Positions 27,933 through 37,388 are shown, counted from the stretch's first letter. The stretch is DNA of 64,000 nt from Microbacterium sp. Nx66 (GCF_904066215.1 NZ_LR880474.1:2480001-2544000); one strand, 5' to 3'. The notes: a model not told the origin generated them from the sequence alone. A program made the numbers and translations.

Positions 27933-28624
27933 GCGCCCTCGACGCCGTCCGCGCACGGCAGTCCTGGTCGAAGGTCGGCGACACCGCTCCCGGACGTGAG
28001 GAGCTGGTGACGCTCGTCGGCGCCGCCGGCCGCGTCGCCGACCACTCGTCGCTGCGCCCCTGGCGTCTGATCGAACTCCGCGGCGCGGACCGTGAGGCGC
28101 TCGGCGCCGCGATCGCCGAGGCGCAGGGGGACGCGGAGCCCTCCACGAAGCCGCTGCGTGCTCCGCTCCTCATCGCGGTGGTCGCGAGCTACCGCCCGAG
28201 CGAGAAGGTACCGCGCTGGGAGCAGGAGGCGGTGGCGTCCGGCGTCGCCCATGTGCTGAGCCTGCTGCTCGATGAGGCGGGGTGGGGCGTCATCTGGCGC
28301 ACCGGGCACTACACGCGCTCGGAGCCGGTCGCGCGGATGCATGGACTGGGTACGGACGAGGAACTCCTCGGGTGGCTCTACGTCGGCGCGAAGCCCGAGG
28401 GCAAGAGCCCGGGCCGACGCAAGACCGTCGACGCCCGCGCCCTCCTGACCCGCCCGCCGAAGCTCTCCGCCGAAGCCCGGGCGGCTGCGGAGGAAGCCGC
28501 GCGGGAGGCCGCGGACAAGAAGGCCGCCACGGCGGAGAAGAAGGCCCGCAAGAAGGCCCGCAAGAAGGCCCGCAAGAAGGCGAAGAAGAAGGCGAAGAAG
28601 GCCGCCAGGAAGAGCGGTTCCTAG
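27929..28624 (+). CDS. Nitroreductase-family protein with lysine-repeat tail
   Basis: 231 residues. Residues 1-165 resemble an FMN-dependent nitroreductase: VADHSSLRPWRLIELRG, a central APLLIAVVASY strand, HVLSLLLDEAGWGVIWRTG and LLGWLYVGAKPEG. Residues about 175-231 are Ala/Lys/Arg-rich, encoded in part by five tandem 12-base units (28541-28600). GTG start overlaps the msrB stop, hinting at a shared oxidative-stress function. The stop codon overlaps by four bases with the stop of the convergent permease gene. The tail could bind nucleic acid or acidic polymers; that is inference. Confidence 0.8.
   Translation: MSALDAVRARQSWSKVGDTAPGREELVTLVGAAGRVADHSSLRPWRLIELRGADREALGAAIAEAQGDAEPSTKPLRAPLLIAVVASYRPSEKVPRWEQEAVASGVAHVLSLLLDEAGWGVIWRTGHYTRSEPVARMHGLGTDEELLGWLYVGAKPEGKSPGRRKTVDARALLTRPPKLSAEARAAAEEAAREAADKKAATAEKKARKKARKKARKKAKKKAKKAARKSGS
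28541..28600 (+). repeat. Five tandem 12-base units coding a Lys/Arg tail
   Basis: Three copies of AAGGCCCGCAAG followed by two of AAGGCGAAGAAG, in phase with codons, giving KARK KARK KARK KAKK KAKK. The regular units suggest expansion by slippage or unequal exchange, and copy number may vary between strains. Confidence 0.9.
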
Positions 28625-29565
28625 AGCCGGCGGCGACGCCAGGGCACCGCGACGAGGACCGAGCCGACCGCCACGATCACCATCGCGATCACCTGCCACA
28701 GTGCCGGTCCCGCCTGCGCCGGCCAGAGCAGGTCGATCACGACGGACGTGACGAGCTGCCCGAGCACCGAGCCCAGGCCCATCAGCAGCACGCCCGTGTG
28801 CGCGACGATGAACGCGCCGAGCAGGATGTAGCCGGCCCCCAGGAAACCGCCGAGGTAGAGCCAGGGCTCGGTCGGCAGCGCGGCCGGCCACCCCCGCACC
28901 GCGACGCTGGTGCCGGCGGCGACCGCCAGCACCAGGGTGCCAGCGATGAAGCTCATCAGGGTGGCGGCGATCGGCGACTGCACGCGCTGGGCCAGCCGCC
29001 CGTTGGTCGCCGCCTGCCAGGCGATGCCCACGCCGGCGGCGAACGGAAGCAGCAGCATCCACAGCGGGGCGGTCGCGAGCACATCGCCGGAGAGGGAGAT
29101 GCCGACCGCGGCGAGGGCCAGCACGCCGCCCATCACGCGACCGGGGGTCACGGCCACGACGCCGGCCGGGCCGAAGCCGATGCGGTCGAGGACGAGGCCG
29201 TGCAGGGTCTGTCCCGCGACGACGCCGACGGTGAAGAGCGAGACGCCGAGGATCCCCGCCGTCAACCCCTGAGTGGACACGGTGAGCGCACCGCAGGCAC
29301 CGCCGAGGAGCATCCAGAACGGGATGCTGCGCTCCCGGATCCCCCGTCCGAGGCGCATCGCGCCGCGCCGGGCGAAGGGCAGGAACGAGATGACCACGGC
29401 GAGCGCCACGAGCCCGACGGCGAAGGACAGGAAACCGGCGACGATGCCGTTGTCGACGCGCACGCCCAGCACGCCGTTGATGCGCGCCTGGACCGCGGTC
29501 ATGACCCCGATCGCGACGGCTCCCCCGAGGGCCAGAGGAGCGGGGAGTCGGCGGGCGGGGGTCAC
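28621..29565 (-). CDS. DMT-superfamily permease (DUF606/YdcZ-like)
   Basis: 314 residues, ten predicted transmembrane helices in two homologous halves: the first begins GGAVAIGVMTAVQARINGVLG and the second near GIAWQAATNGRLAQRVQSPI, the usual duplicated DUF606 layout. Probably an exporter or facilitator of small metabolites in the cytoplasmic membrane; substrate unknown. GTG start at 29565. Its stop overlaps the stop of the nitroreductase-like gene by four bases, a tight convergent pair. Confidence 0.82.
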   Translation of the reverse strand: MTPARRLPAPLALGGAVAIGVMTAVQARINGVLGVRVDNGIVAGFLSFAVGLVALAVVISFLPFARRGAMRLGRGIRERSIPFWMLLGGACGALTVSTQGLTAGILGVSLFTVGVVAGQTLHGLVLDRIGFGPAGVVAVTPGRVMGGVLALAAVGISLSGDVLATAPLWMLLLPFAAGVGIAWQAATNGRLAQRVQSPIAATLMSFIAGTLVLAVAAGTSVAVRGWPAALPTEPWLYLGGFLGAGYILLGAFIVAHTGVLLMGLGSVLGQLVTSVVIDLLWPAQAGPALWQVIAMVIVAVGSVLVAVPWRRRRL

Positions 29566-29613
29566 CTGTCGACACTATCGGAGCGACGCAGCCCACCCGT
29601 CCTCCCCCACACG

Positions 29614-29665
29614 GTCCTCCCGGAGGACGATCCCACCGCTTCCGGGAATCGTCCTCCGGGAGGAC
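29614..29665. promoter_or_regulatory. Twin GTCCTCC-N-GGAGGAC palindromes upstream of the ABC operon
   Basis: Two 15-bp palindromes, GTCCTCCcGGAGGAC (29614-29628) and GTCCTCCgGGAGGAC (29651-29665), flanked by GAT and ATC on their facing sides so that the pair also forms a larger inverted repeat. With TAGCGT (29687-29692) as -10 box and a start site near 29700, the palindrome centres lie near -79 and -42, the usual place for an activator. The LuxR-type regulator of the same operon is the likely binder. Confidence 0.65.
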
Positions 29666-29699
29666 GCGCCGCGGCCCGCCGATCCGTAGCGTGGAACCC

Positions 29700-30611
29700 A
29701 TGATCACCGCAGAAGGCCTCACCAAGAGATTCGGGGACAAGACCGCTGTGGACGGCGTGTCCTTCACCGTGCAGCCCGGCAGCGTCACCGGCTTCCTCGG
29801 ACCGAACGGCGCAGGGAAGTCGACGACCATGCGCATGATCGTCGGGCTCGACCGTCCGACGGCCGGGACGGCGACCGTCGCCGGGCGGGAGTACCGCAAG
29901 CTCCGCGCACCGCTCACCGAGGTGGGCGTGCTGCTGGACGCGAAGGCGGTGCACACCGGACGGACGGCGCGCGATCACCTCCGCGCGATGGCCGCCACGC
30001 ACGGCATCCCCACCTCCCGCGTCGACGAGGTCATCGAGCTCGCCGGCATCGGCTCGGTCGCCCGGAAGCGCGCCGGGAAGTTCTCCCTCGGCATGGGGCA
30101 GCGCCTGGGGATCGCCTCCGCACTGCTGGGCGATCCGCACACCCTCATCCTCGACGAGCCCGTCAACGGCCTCGACCCCGAGGGCGTCCGCTGGGTGCGG
30201 CAGTTCGTGCGACACGCCGCCTCCGAGGGCCGGACGGTGCTGCTGTCCAGTCACCTCATGAGCGAGATGGCGCAGACCGCCGACCATGTCATCGTGATGG
30301 GACGGGGCAAGGTCCTCGCCGATGCCCCGCTCGCCGAGCTGGTCCGTTCGTGGACGACCAACCGCGTGCGCGTGCGGACGCCGCGCCCGACCGACCTCGT
30401 GGCCGCCGTGGGCGGTCCCGACGTGGAGATCGTCAGCGCGGCTCCCGATCTGCTCGACATCGCGGGGCTCCCGGCGGCGCGCATCGGCGACCTCGCCGCG
30501 GAGCGGGGGATCCCGCTGCACGAACTCACCCCGACCACCGGATCCCTCGAAGAGGCCTACCTCGCCCTCACCGGCGACGCCGTCGAGTACCGCACGAAGG
30601 AGCTCTCATGA
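29700..30611 (+). CDS. ABC transporter ATP-binding protein
   Basis: 303 residues. Nucleotide-binding subunit of a drug/lantibiotic-resistance-type ABC exporter: Walker A GPNGAGKSTT near residue 37-46, signature FSLGMGQRLGIASAL, Walker B LILDEPVNGLDP and the H loop SSHLMSEM. The C-terminal extension (about 215-303) is typical of the BcrA/CcmA type. Start ATG at 29700 fits TAGCGT seven bases upstream (leaderless); a GTG at 29691 is an alternative. Its stop overlaps the permease start (ATGA). Confidence 0.92.
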   Translation: MITAEGLTKRFGDKTAVDGVSFTVQPGSVTGFLGPNGAGKSTTMRMIVGLDRPTAGTATVAGREYRKLRAPLTEVGVLLDAKAVHTGRTARDHLRAMAATHGIPTSRVDEVIELAGIGSVARKRAGKFSLGMGQRLGIASALLGDPHTLILDEPVNGLDPEGVRWVRQFVRHAASEGRTVLLSSHLMSEMAQTADHVIVMGRGKVLADAPLAELVRSWTTNRVRVRTPRPTDLVAAVGGPDVEIVSAAPDLLDIAGLPAARIGDLAAERGIPLHELTPTTGSLEEAYLALTGDAVEYRTKELS

Positions 30612-31432
30612 CCGCCGCCCCCGCCGTGACGACCCCGGCCGTCGCACCCCACGCCGCCGACTCCGGCCGGCGCCTCACGTTCGCGCGCGCCGTGCGCGGC
30701 GAGGCCATCAAGCTCACCACCCTCCGGTCGACGTGGTGGTCCATCGCAATCGCCGCCGTGCTCACGATCGGCATCGCCGTCCTCATCGCCCAGGCGATCG
30801 ACGCCCCCGGGTTCGACCCGATCCAGGCCGTCGTCATGCCTATCCAGTTCACGATGCTGCTCGCCGGCATCATCGGCGCGATCTCGGTGACCGGGGAGTA
30901 CTCCACGGGCATGATCCGCTCGACGCTGACAGCCGACCCGATCCGCGGGTCCGTGCTGCTGGCGAAGTCGCTCGTGCTCGCGGGCTTCCTGTTCGTGTCG
31001 TCGCTGGTCATCTTCGGTGCCGCGGCGGCGGCCGTCTCCGCCGTGGTCGCGGGACGCGAGCGGGGCATCGACTGGTCGGACCCCTCGAGCTCCGTCCTGC
31101 CGATCGTGGTCGCCTCGCTCGCCATGGCCGTCTTCGCGCTGATCGGTGTGGCCTTCGGCTTCATCCTGCGCTCGGGCGCCGGGGCGATCGCGGCGACGGT
31201 CGGTCTGCTGTTCGTGCTCCCGATCGTCGCGAGCTTCTTCTCGATGGCCGGCGAGGCCTGGGCCTGGGTGCTCGACGCCTCGGCCTACCTGCCGGTCGCC
31301 GCCGCGCAGAACGCGATCCTGCCCGGTGACACGGCGACGCTCGACGCTCCGGTCGCCTACCTCACGCTGGGCTGCTGGGTGGTCGGCGGCCTGCTGGCCG
31401 CCTGGGCCGTCCTCCGCACGCGCGACGCGTAG
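30608..31432 (+). CDS. ABC transporter permease (ABC-2 type)
   Basis: 274 residues, six transmembrane helices. The N-terminal cytosolic piece (RAVRGEAIKLTTLRSTWWS) and the GEYSTGMIRSTLTADP loop are typical of ABC-2 permeases paired with BcrA-type ATPases, as in peptide-antibiotic resistance or lipid export. Start overlaps the ATPase stop; nine bases separate its stop from the kinase gene, so transporter and two-component genes form one operon. Substrate unknown. Confidence 0.88.
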   Translation: MTAAPAVTTPAVAPHAADSGRRLTFARAVRGEAIKLTTLRSTWWSIAIAAVLTIGIAVLIAQAIDAPGFDPIQAVVMPIQFTMLLAGIIGAISVTGEYSTGMIRSTLTADPIRGSVLLAKSLVLAGFLFVSSLVIFGAAAAAVSAVVAGRERGIDWSDPSSSVLPIVVASLAMAVFALIGVAFGFILRSGAGAIAATVGLLFVLPIVASFFSMAGEAWAWVLDASAYLPVAAAQNAILPGDTATLDAPVAYLTLGCWVVGGLLAAWAVLRTRDA

Positions 31433-31440
31433 GAGACCGG

Positions 31441-32709
31441 GTGCCGGCGACGCGACGCGGAACGGACACCGTCCGGGAGGACGAGGGGCTACGGCTCCCT
31501 CGTCCTCCCGGGGTGTTCCGTCGTTTCTGGGCGCGCTATCCCGTCCTCGCCGACGTCCTGCTCACCCTGCTCTGCATCATCCTCACGATCACCCCCGCCG
31601 CGCGCATCGATGACGCCGACCGCGGGCCCGTCGGGCTCGTGCTCGCCGCCCTGCTGCCGCTGTGCGTGATCGCGGCGTGCGCCACCCTGCTCTGGCGTCG
31701 ACGGAAGCCCTGGCTTCCCGCGGTCGCGGCGATCCTGCTCGAAGCCTTCCTCCTGTTCACCGCCCTGCCCGGGAGCAGCCCGCTCCTGCTGATCGCCGGT
31801 TACTCCCTCGCCGTCTACCGCTCCGCCCGCGCGGCGTGGACGGCCTTCGGCATCGGGGTCGCGACGACCGCCTCCGGGGCCGGGCTCCTCCTCTGGGCCG
31901 GCGTCTTCACCCTTCAAGAGGCGGTCAACGCGCTCCTCGGCACGGTCGTACTCGGGCTCATCGGCACCCTGATCGGCGCGAACGTGGGCAACCGCAAACG
32001 CTATCTGGACGCCGTCATCGATCGCTCGCGGCAGCTTCTCGTGGAGCGGGATCAGCAGGCGCAGCTCGCCGCAGCCGCCGAGCGCGCGCGGATCGCGCGG
32101 GAGATGCACGACATCGTGTCGCACTCCCTGACCGTGGTCGTGGCGCTGTCCGAGGGAGCGGCCGCCACCCCGGACCGAGAGCAGGCCCGCGCAGCCGCCA
32201 CCTCCGCGGCGGACACCGCCCGCAGCGCGCTCACCCAGATGCGGGCGATGCTCGGCGTGCTGCGAGACGACGACGCGCCGCTGCTCCTCGCGCCGGTGTC
32301 TCCCGCGTCACCGCAGGAGACCGTCGCGGCGGCGCAGCGGACCGGGTATCCGGTCACCCTCGCCACAGCCGGTCAGGCGGAGGTGTCGTCCGACGTGGCC
32401 CATGCCCTCGGCCGGATCGTGCAGGAGGGGCTGACGAACGCGATGCGGCACGCGCCGACGGCGACCACGGCGTCCGTGCGCCTCGAGTACACGCCCGCTA
32501 CCGTGAGGGTGGAGATCGTCAACGACGGCGTGGCCGGGGCTCCCGCTGAGGGCGGCTTCGGACTACGAGGGCTCACGGAGCGTGCCGCGCACGTCCGCGG
32601 CACCCTGGAGTCCCGGCCGGACGGCGAGGGGCGATGGACCCTGCGGGCTGTCCTGCCGACGTCGGCCGAGGCCCCGGCCGTGTCGCCGGGCGGAGAGGAG
32701 AACACATGA
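31441..32709 (+). CDS. Sensor histidine kinase, HisKA_3 (NarL-linked) type
   Basis: 422 residues, GTG start after TAGGAG. An N-terminal membrane domain with five or six helices (about 32-190), then HisKA_3 with His223 in REMHDIVSHSLTVVVALSEG, and a HATPase_c domain (NAMRHAPTATTASVRLEY, GFGLRGLTERA). This architecture belongs to intramembrane-sensing kinases next to ABC exporters. Codons 11-24 contain a perfect 15-bp inverted repeat (31473-31511); a second in-frame GTG at 31513 directly after it is an alternative start. ATGA overlap with the regulator gene. Confidence 0.9.
   Translation: MPATRRGTDTVREDEGLRLPRPPGVFRRFWARYPVLADVLLTLLCIILTITPAARIDDADRGPVGLVLAALLPLCVIAACATLLWRRRKPWLPAVAAILLEAFLLFTALPGSSPLLLIAGYSLAVYRSARAAWTAFGIGVATTASGAGLLLWAGVFTLQEAVNALLGTVVLGLIGTLIGANVGNRKRYLDAVIDRSRQLLVERDQQAQLAAAAERARIAREMHDIVSHSLTVVVALSEGAAATPDREQARAAATSAADTARSALTQMRAMLGVLRDDDAPLLLAPVSPASPQETVAAAQRTGYPVTLATAGQAEVSSDVAHALGRIVQEGLTNAMRHAPTATTASVRLEYTPATVRVEIVNDGVAGAPAEGGFGLRGLTERAAHVRGTLESRPDGEGRWTLRAVLPTSAEAPAVSPGGEENT
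31473..31511. repeat. 15-bp inverted repeat sharing the GTCCTCCCGG motif
   Basis: Perfect arms CCGGGAGGACGAGGG (31473-31487) and CCCTCGTCCTCCCGG (31497-31511) around a nine-base loop, at the 5' end of the kinase gene. Each arm holds the CCGGGAGGAC/GTCCTCCCGG half of the palindromes upstream of the operon at 29.6 kb, so it may be a further regulator site or an mRNA hairpin. Confidence 0.75.
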
Positions 32710-33380
32710 CAGCGCCGATCCGTGTGCTCCTGGTCGACGACCAGGAGCTGATCCGTCTGGGTTTCCGCATGGTCCTGGAGGCGGAGCCCGACATCGTCGT
32801 CATCGGAGAAGCCGCCGACGGGAACGCCGCGATCGCCCAGAGCGCTGCCCTCGCCCCTGACCTCGTGCTCATGGACATCCGCATGCCGGAGCTCGACGGG
32901 ATCGCCGCGACGAGAGCCATCGTCGGCGCGCATCCCGAGACGAGGGTGCTCGTCCTCACGACGTTCGATCTCGATGAGTACGCCTTCGGTGCGATCCGCG
33001 CGGGCGCCAGCGGCTTCCTCCTGAAGGACGCCCAGCGCCACGAGATGCTCTCCGCGGCCCGTGCCGTGCACCGCGGCGACGCCGCCCTCGCGCCGCGGGT
33101 GACCCGCATGCTGTTGGAGCATGTCGGTCCGCAGCTGGGCAGCGCCGCGCCGGCGGCCGAGACGGTCGACGACGCCGGATACCGTTCCCTGACCGACCGC
33201 GAGCAGGAGGTCTTCCTCGCGATGGGAAGGGGTCTCTCCAACGCCGAGATCGCGGCGACCCTCTACGTCGGCGAGTCCACGGTCAAGACGCACGTCGGCC
33301 GCATCCTGGCCAAGCTCGGGGCACGGGACCGGATCCACGCCGTGATCCTCGCGCACCGGCTCGGGCTCGTCGGGCGGTGA
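32706..33380 (+). CDS. NarL/LuxR-family response regulator
   Basis: 224 residues. Receiver with Asp11/Asp12, phospho-acceptor Asp57 (LMDIRMPELDG), Thr in LTTFD and Lys in FLLKDAQ; LuxR-type HTH in the last 65 residues (LTDREQEVFLAMGRGLSNAE, STVKTHVGRILAKLGARDR). ATGA overlap with the kinase stop. It most likely activates its own operon through the GTCCTCC palindromes upstream of the ABC transporter. Confidence 0.93.
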   Translation: MTAPIRVLLVDDQELIRLGFRMVLEAEPDIVVIGEAADGNAAIAQSAALAPDLVLMDIRMPELDGIAATRAIVGAHPETRVLVLTTFDLDEYAFGAIRAGASGFLLKDAQRHEMLSAARAVHRGDAALAPRVTRMLLEHVGPQLGSAAPAAETVDDAGYRSLTDREQEVFLAMGRGLSNAEIAATLYVGESTVKTHVGRILAKLGARDRIHAVILAHRLGLVGR

Positions 33381-33387
33381 GGCCGGG

Positions 33388-34341
33388 TCAGCTCTGAGGC
33401 GGCGTCCAGGCCGACACGCGGTTCAGGCGCTGGACCTCCTCGGACGACAGCTCCAGCCGCGCTCCGGCGAGCAGATCCGGAACCTGATCCACCGTCCGAG
33501 CGCTGGCGATGGGCGCCACCACGGTCGGCTGCGCCCGCAGCCAGGCCAGAGCCGTCGCGGCGACGGATGCGTCGTGCGCGGCGCCGATCTCATCCAGCGC
33601 GTCGATGATCCGAAGTCCAGCCGCGGTGGCGTACTTCGCGGCTCCGGCGGCGCGCGGCGACCCTTCTCCCCCGGCATCCGTCGAGCGGTACTTGCCGGTC
33701 AGGAAGCCGCTCGCCAGCGCGTAATACGGCACGAGGCCCAGCTCGAACTCCTCGGCGACGGGGATGATGGTGTCCTCGACGTCGTTGCGGTGCACGAGGT
33801 TGTAATGCGGCTGGATGGCGACGGGGCGCGCGACGCCGAGCCGGTCGGCGATGTCGATCCACTGCCGGATGCGGTCGGCCGTGTAGTTCGACACCGCCAC
33901 GTGCCGCACGAGTCCGTCCGTGACGAGGGCGCCGAATGCCTCGACGGTCTCCTCCAGCGGCACCGACTCATCGTCGAAGTGCGCGTAGTAGAGGTCGATC
34001 TCGTCCACGCCGAGGCGAGCGAGGGATGCCTCCGCCGCGCGGCGGACGTTCCCGGCCGAGAGGCCGCGGAAGTCGGGATGCTGGCTGACCTTGGTCGCGA
34101 CGACGACGCCCTGGGGCCGCCGCGACGCGAGCCACGCCCCGATGATCGTCTCGCTCTCGCCGCCCTCGTTGCCCGGCACCCAGGCACTGTAGGAGTCCGC
34201 CGTGTCGATGAAGTCGCCGCCCCCGTCGAGGAAGGTGTCGAGGACGGCGAACGACGCGTCACGGTCGGCGGTCCAGCCGAACACGTTGCCGCCGAGGGCG
34301 AGGGGGAAGACGTCGAGGTCACTGGAGCCGATGCGGGTCAT
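33388..34341 (-). CDS. Aldo/keto reductase
   Basis: 317 residues, NADPH-dependent TIM-barrel oxidoreductase. The catalytic tetrad pieces are visible: Asp/Tyr in FIDTADSYSAW, Lys in VVATKVSQH, and His in DLYYAHFDD; cofactor-binding motifs near the C-terminus (PIASARTVDQVPDLL). Reduces aldehydes or ketones; substrate unknown. ATG at 34341 starts the conserved MTRIGSSDLDVFPLALGGNV; upstream methionines (34374, 34434) add an unconserved stretch. Converges on the LuxR regulator with seven bases between stops. Confidence 0.92.
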   Translation of the reverse strand: MTRIGSSDLDVFPLALGGNVFGWTADRDASFAVLDTFLDGGGDFIDTADSYSAWVPGNEGGESETIIGAWLASRRPQGVVVATKVSQHPDFRGLSAGNVRRAAEASLARLGVDEIDLYYAHFDDESVPLEETVEAFGALVTDGLVRHVAVSNYTADRIRQWIDIADRLGVARPVAIQPHYNLVHRNDVEDTIIPVAEEFELGLVPYYALASGFLTGKYRSTDAGGEGSPRAAGAAKYATAAGLRIIDALDEIGAAHDASVAATALAWLRAQPTVVAPIASARTVDQVPDLLAGARLELSSEEVQRLNRVSAWTPPQS

Positions 34342-34505
34342 GTCCGAGACAACCGCAGCGAGCGGCGCGAACATTCCCACGGGGGATCGGAAAAGATGCG
34401 CAGGTGGCCGGGGCGGGGTGCCGACCACCTGCACCCCAGTAACATAACACCCTCCGACGTGCTACGCGATATGCGGGCGCCCTGACATCACGGCGAACCT
34501 GCCGG

Positions 34506-34793
34506 CTATCGGCGGCCCGCGTCCGCTCCGTGTCGCGCGTCGAAGTCTCGGATGTCCCGCAGCGCGCGCCGCACTGTGAGCGCGTACGCGATCGCCAACC
34601 CCACGCTCACCGCTCCGACGGCCACCCGCATAGCATCGAGGGCGCGCGCGTCCGTCAAGAGACCAGAGCTCAGCCACCAGACGGCGCTCACCGTCCAGAA
34701 GACGGCGAGCACGATCGCCCACGTCCTCCGTCGCTGCAGTGCGAGCCGCTGCGGAATCAGCGACGGGTCGGACTCGTCCGCGGGTGCGCTCAT
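34506..34793 (-). CDS. Small two-helix membrane protein, unknown function
   Basis: 95 residues: acidic N-terminus, Arg-rich stretch, two transmembrane helices (about 26-47 and 55-74) and a charged C-terminus (ALRDIRDFDARHGADAGRR). No family recognised. TAGGCT lies six bases before the ATG, so the transcript is probably leaderless. It sits alone between the aldo/keto reductase and tRNA-Thr. Confidence 0.65.
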   Translation of the reverse strand: MSAPADESDPSLIPQRLALQRRRTWAIVLAVFWTVSAVWWLSSGLLTDARALDAMRVAVGAVSVGLAIAYALTVRRALRDIRDFDARHGADAGRR

Positions 34794-34863
34794 GCGCAGA
34801 GCCTAGCGCTGGGGCCGTGGGCGCCGGTGAAGTGGGCAGCCCTCCTCACTCGGATGAGCAGAG

Positions 34864-34900
34864 GGCCCGCATCCCCGGTGTTTCCAAGGGGATGCGGGCC
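34864..34900. terminator. Intrinsic terminator next to tRNA-Thr
   Basis: Perfect 13-bp inverted repeat GGCCCGCATCCCC / GGGGATGCGGGCC with an 11-base loop, 11 bases past the 3' end of tRNA-Thr on the minus strand. The T-run is poor, so termination strength is uncertain. Confidence 0.7.
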
Positions 34901-34911
34901 TTCGTGTGTGG

Positions 34912-34984
34912 AGCCGACTACGGGACTCGAACCCGTAACCCCCGTATTACAAGTACGGTGCGCTACCAATTGCGCCAAGTCGGC
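34912..34984 (-). tRNA. tRNA-Thr (anticodon UGU)
   Basis: 73 nt on the minus strand. Acceptor stem GCCGACT/AGTCGGC with discriminator U, D-loop AATTGGTAG, anticodon arm CCGTA-CTTGTAA-TACGG giving anticodon UGU, and T-arm ACGGGTTCGAGTCCCGT. CCA not encoded. TAAGCT at 34998-35003 is a likely -10 box. Confidence 0.97.
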
Positions 34985-35026
34985 GGATGCCATCACAGCT
35001 TAGCGATGGCGGGGACGCGTGACGGT

Positions 35027-35977
35027 CTACTCCGCCGGCGCCGAGGTGGCGGTCGGGGTCGGCGTCGGGGACGTCGACTCGTAGTACGCCTCGCTGGCGA
35101 CGGACATGACGAACGTCGACAGCTCCTGCGGGTCGTCCAGCGCGCCGACATAGGCCTCGCCGTTGACGACGATCATCGGGGCGGCGGTGAGCACGAGGTC
35201 GTCGGAGCCGGGAAGCGGCCCCTTGAGCGCACGCGTCGTCGCCTCCTTCGCCCAGTTGACGTAGTCGCCGTCCTCGATGCACGAGCGCACGGTCTTCGCG
35301 TCGTCCACGCCCACGGCGCCCGCGAGGTTGGCGAGCTCCTCGTCGGACATCCCGTCGCTGCCCACGTCGGGCTGGTCGTCGAGGAGGTCGTGGTTGAACG
35401 CGTAGAACTGGTCCGGCGAGTGCGTGGCGACGCAGGCGGCGGCGGCAGCGGAGCGCAGCGAGTACTTGGTGCCGTTGGAGCTGGCGGTGAGCAGGGCGAC
35501 CGGGTGGTAGCTCACGGTCGCGGCGCCGTCCTCGATCCACTGCGCGAGCAGACGGGCGTTGGCGCGCTCGAACTTGCCGGCGTCGGGCGAGAGGTAGTCG
35601 ACGTACACGTGCACGTCCACCGCACCGGCCGCGGTGGGCTCCGGTGCCGGGGTCTCGGTCGCACCGGCCTCCGTGGGCTCGGGCTCCGGCGTGGCGGAGG
35701 CGGTGCCGGCGATGGCGGCGGAGGCGATGTCCGTCACCACGACGCCGTCGGCCTCCATGCCGCTCGGGCTGAGCTGCGGCTTGGACGTCTGCGAGGTCAC
35801 GGCGAGCGTCACCGCGGTCCCGATCGCGCCGACCGCGATGATCGCGACCGCGCCGATGATGATCCGTCGCATCAGACGCGCCCGCGACTGCTGGGCGTGC
35901 ACCTTCTGTGCCTTCTCCCGCACGGCCTCGCGCGAATTGCGAGGGGCGGGGACGTTCGGCGTTTCGTCGCTCGACAT
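35027..35977 (-). CDS. DsbA-like thioredoxin-fold membrane protein lacking the CXXC motif
   Basis: 316 residues. Basic cytosolic N-terminus, one transmembrane helix (about 37-60), a Pro/Glu/Thr/Ala linker (96-117), then a DsbA/thioredoxin fold (about 120-300) with VDVHVYVDYLSPDAGKFE, where active enzymes have C-P-x-C; here the position reads SPDA, so both redox cysteines are missing. The fold continues with RSAAAAACVATHSPDQFYAF and the cis-Pro loop TAAPMIVVNG. Two isolated cysteines remain. It may be a chaperone or protein-binding domain rather than an oxidoreductase. Start follows AGAGGA. Confidence 0.85.
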   Translation of the reverse strand: MSSDETPNVPAPRNSREAVREKAQKVHAQQSRARLMRRIIIGAVAIIAVGAIGTAVTLAVTSQTSKPQLSPSGMEADGVVVTDIASAAIAGTASATPEPEPTEAGATETPAPEPTAAGAVDVHVYVDYLSPDAGKFERANARLLAQWIEDGAATVSYHPVALLTASSNGTKYSLRSAAAAACVATHSPDQFYAFNHDLLDDQPDVGSDGMSDEELANLAGAVGVDDAKTVRSCIEDGDYVNWAKEATTRALKGPLPGSDDLVLTAAPMIVVNGEAYVGALDDPQELSTFVMSVASEAYYESTSPTPTPTATSAPAE

Positions 35978-36205
35978 CGTTCCTCTTGAGTCTCAGGGGG
36001 TCCGGGTTGGCCCCGACCACCGTCGGGCGGTGATCGCCGCTGCGCACGGCCGGGTTCGATGCTAACCAGTGAGGCTGAGAAATACCCAGGTGCGGCCGTT
36101 CGTGCCATACTGATCCCGACCCGATGGAGGGTCACGGCGGGTCGCTCCGCCGCTTCATTCACTACGGATCGTCCGGCACGTACCTGCCGGTGAAGGAGAA
36201 ACACG

Positions 36206-37309
<1,104 letters not shown>

Positions 37310-37323
37310 TCGGACACCTCCAC

Positions 37324-37364
37324 CGCGGCGCGGGCTGACTTCGGTCGCCCGCGCCGCGTCTTTT
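37324..37364 (+). terminator. Intrinsic terminator after the sugar ABC ATPase
   Basis: Perfect 12-bp stem CGCGGCGCGGGC / GCCCGCGCCGCG with an 11-base loop, followed by TCTTTT. It isolates the ATPase gene from DUF4032. Confidence 0.9.
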
Positions 37365-37388
37365 CCCCGGCACCCCTCAGGAGTCCCC

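Noticed and set aside
29614..29665. The twin GTCCTCC palindromes as transcription terminators
   Set aside because: Neither is followed by a T-run, both lie upstream of a promoter, and the neighbouring permease gene is divergent, so an operator role fits better.
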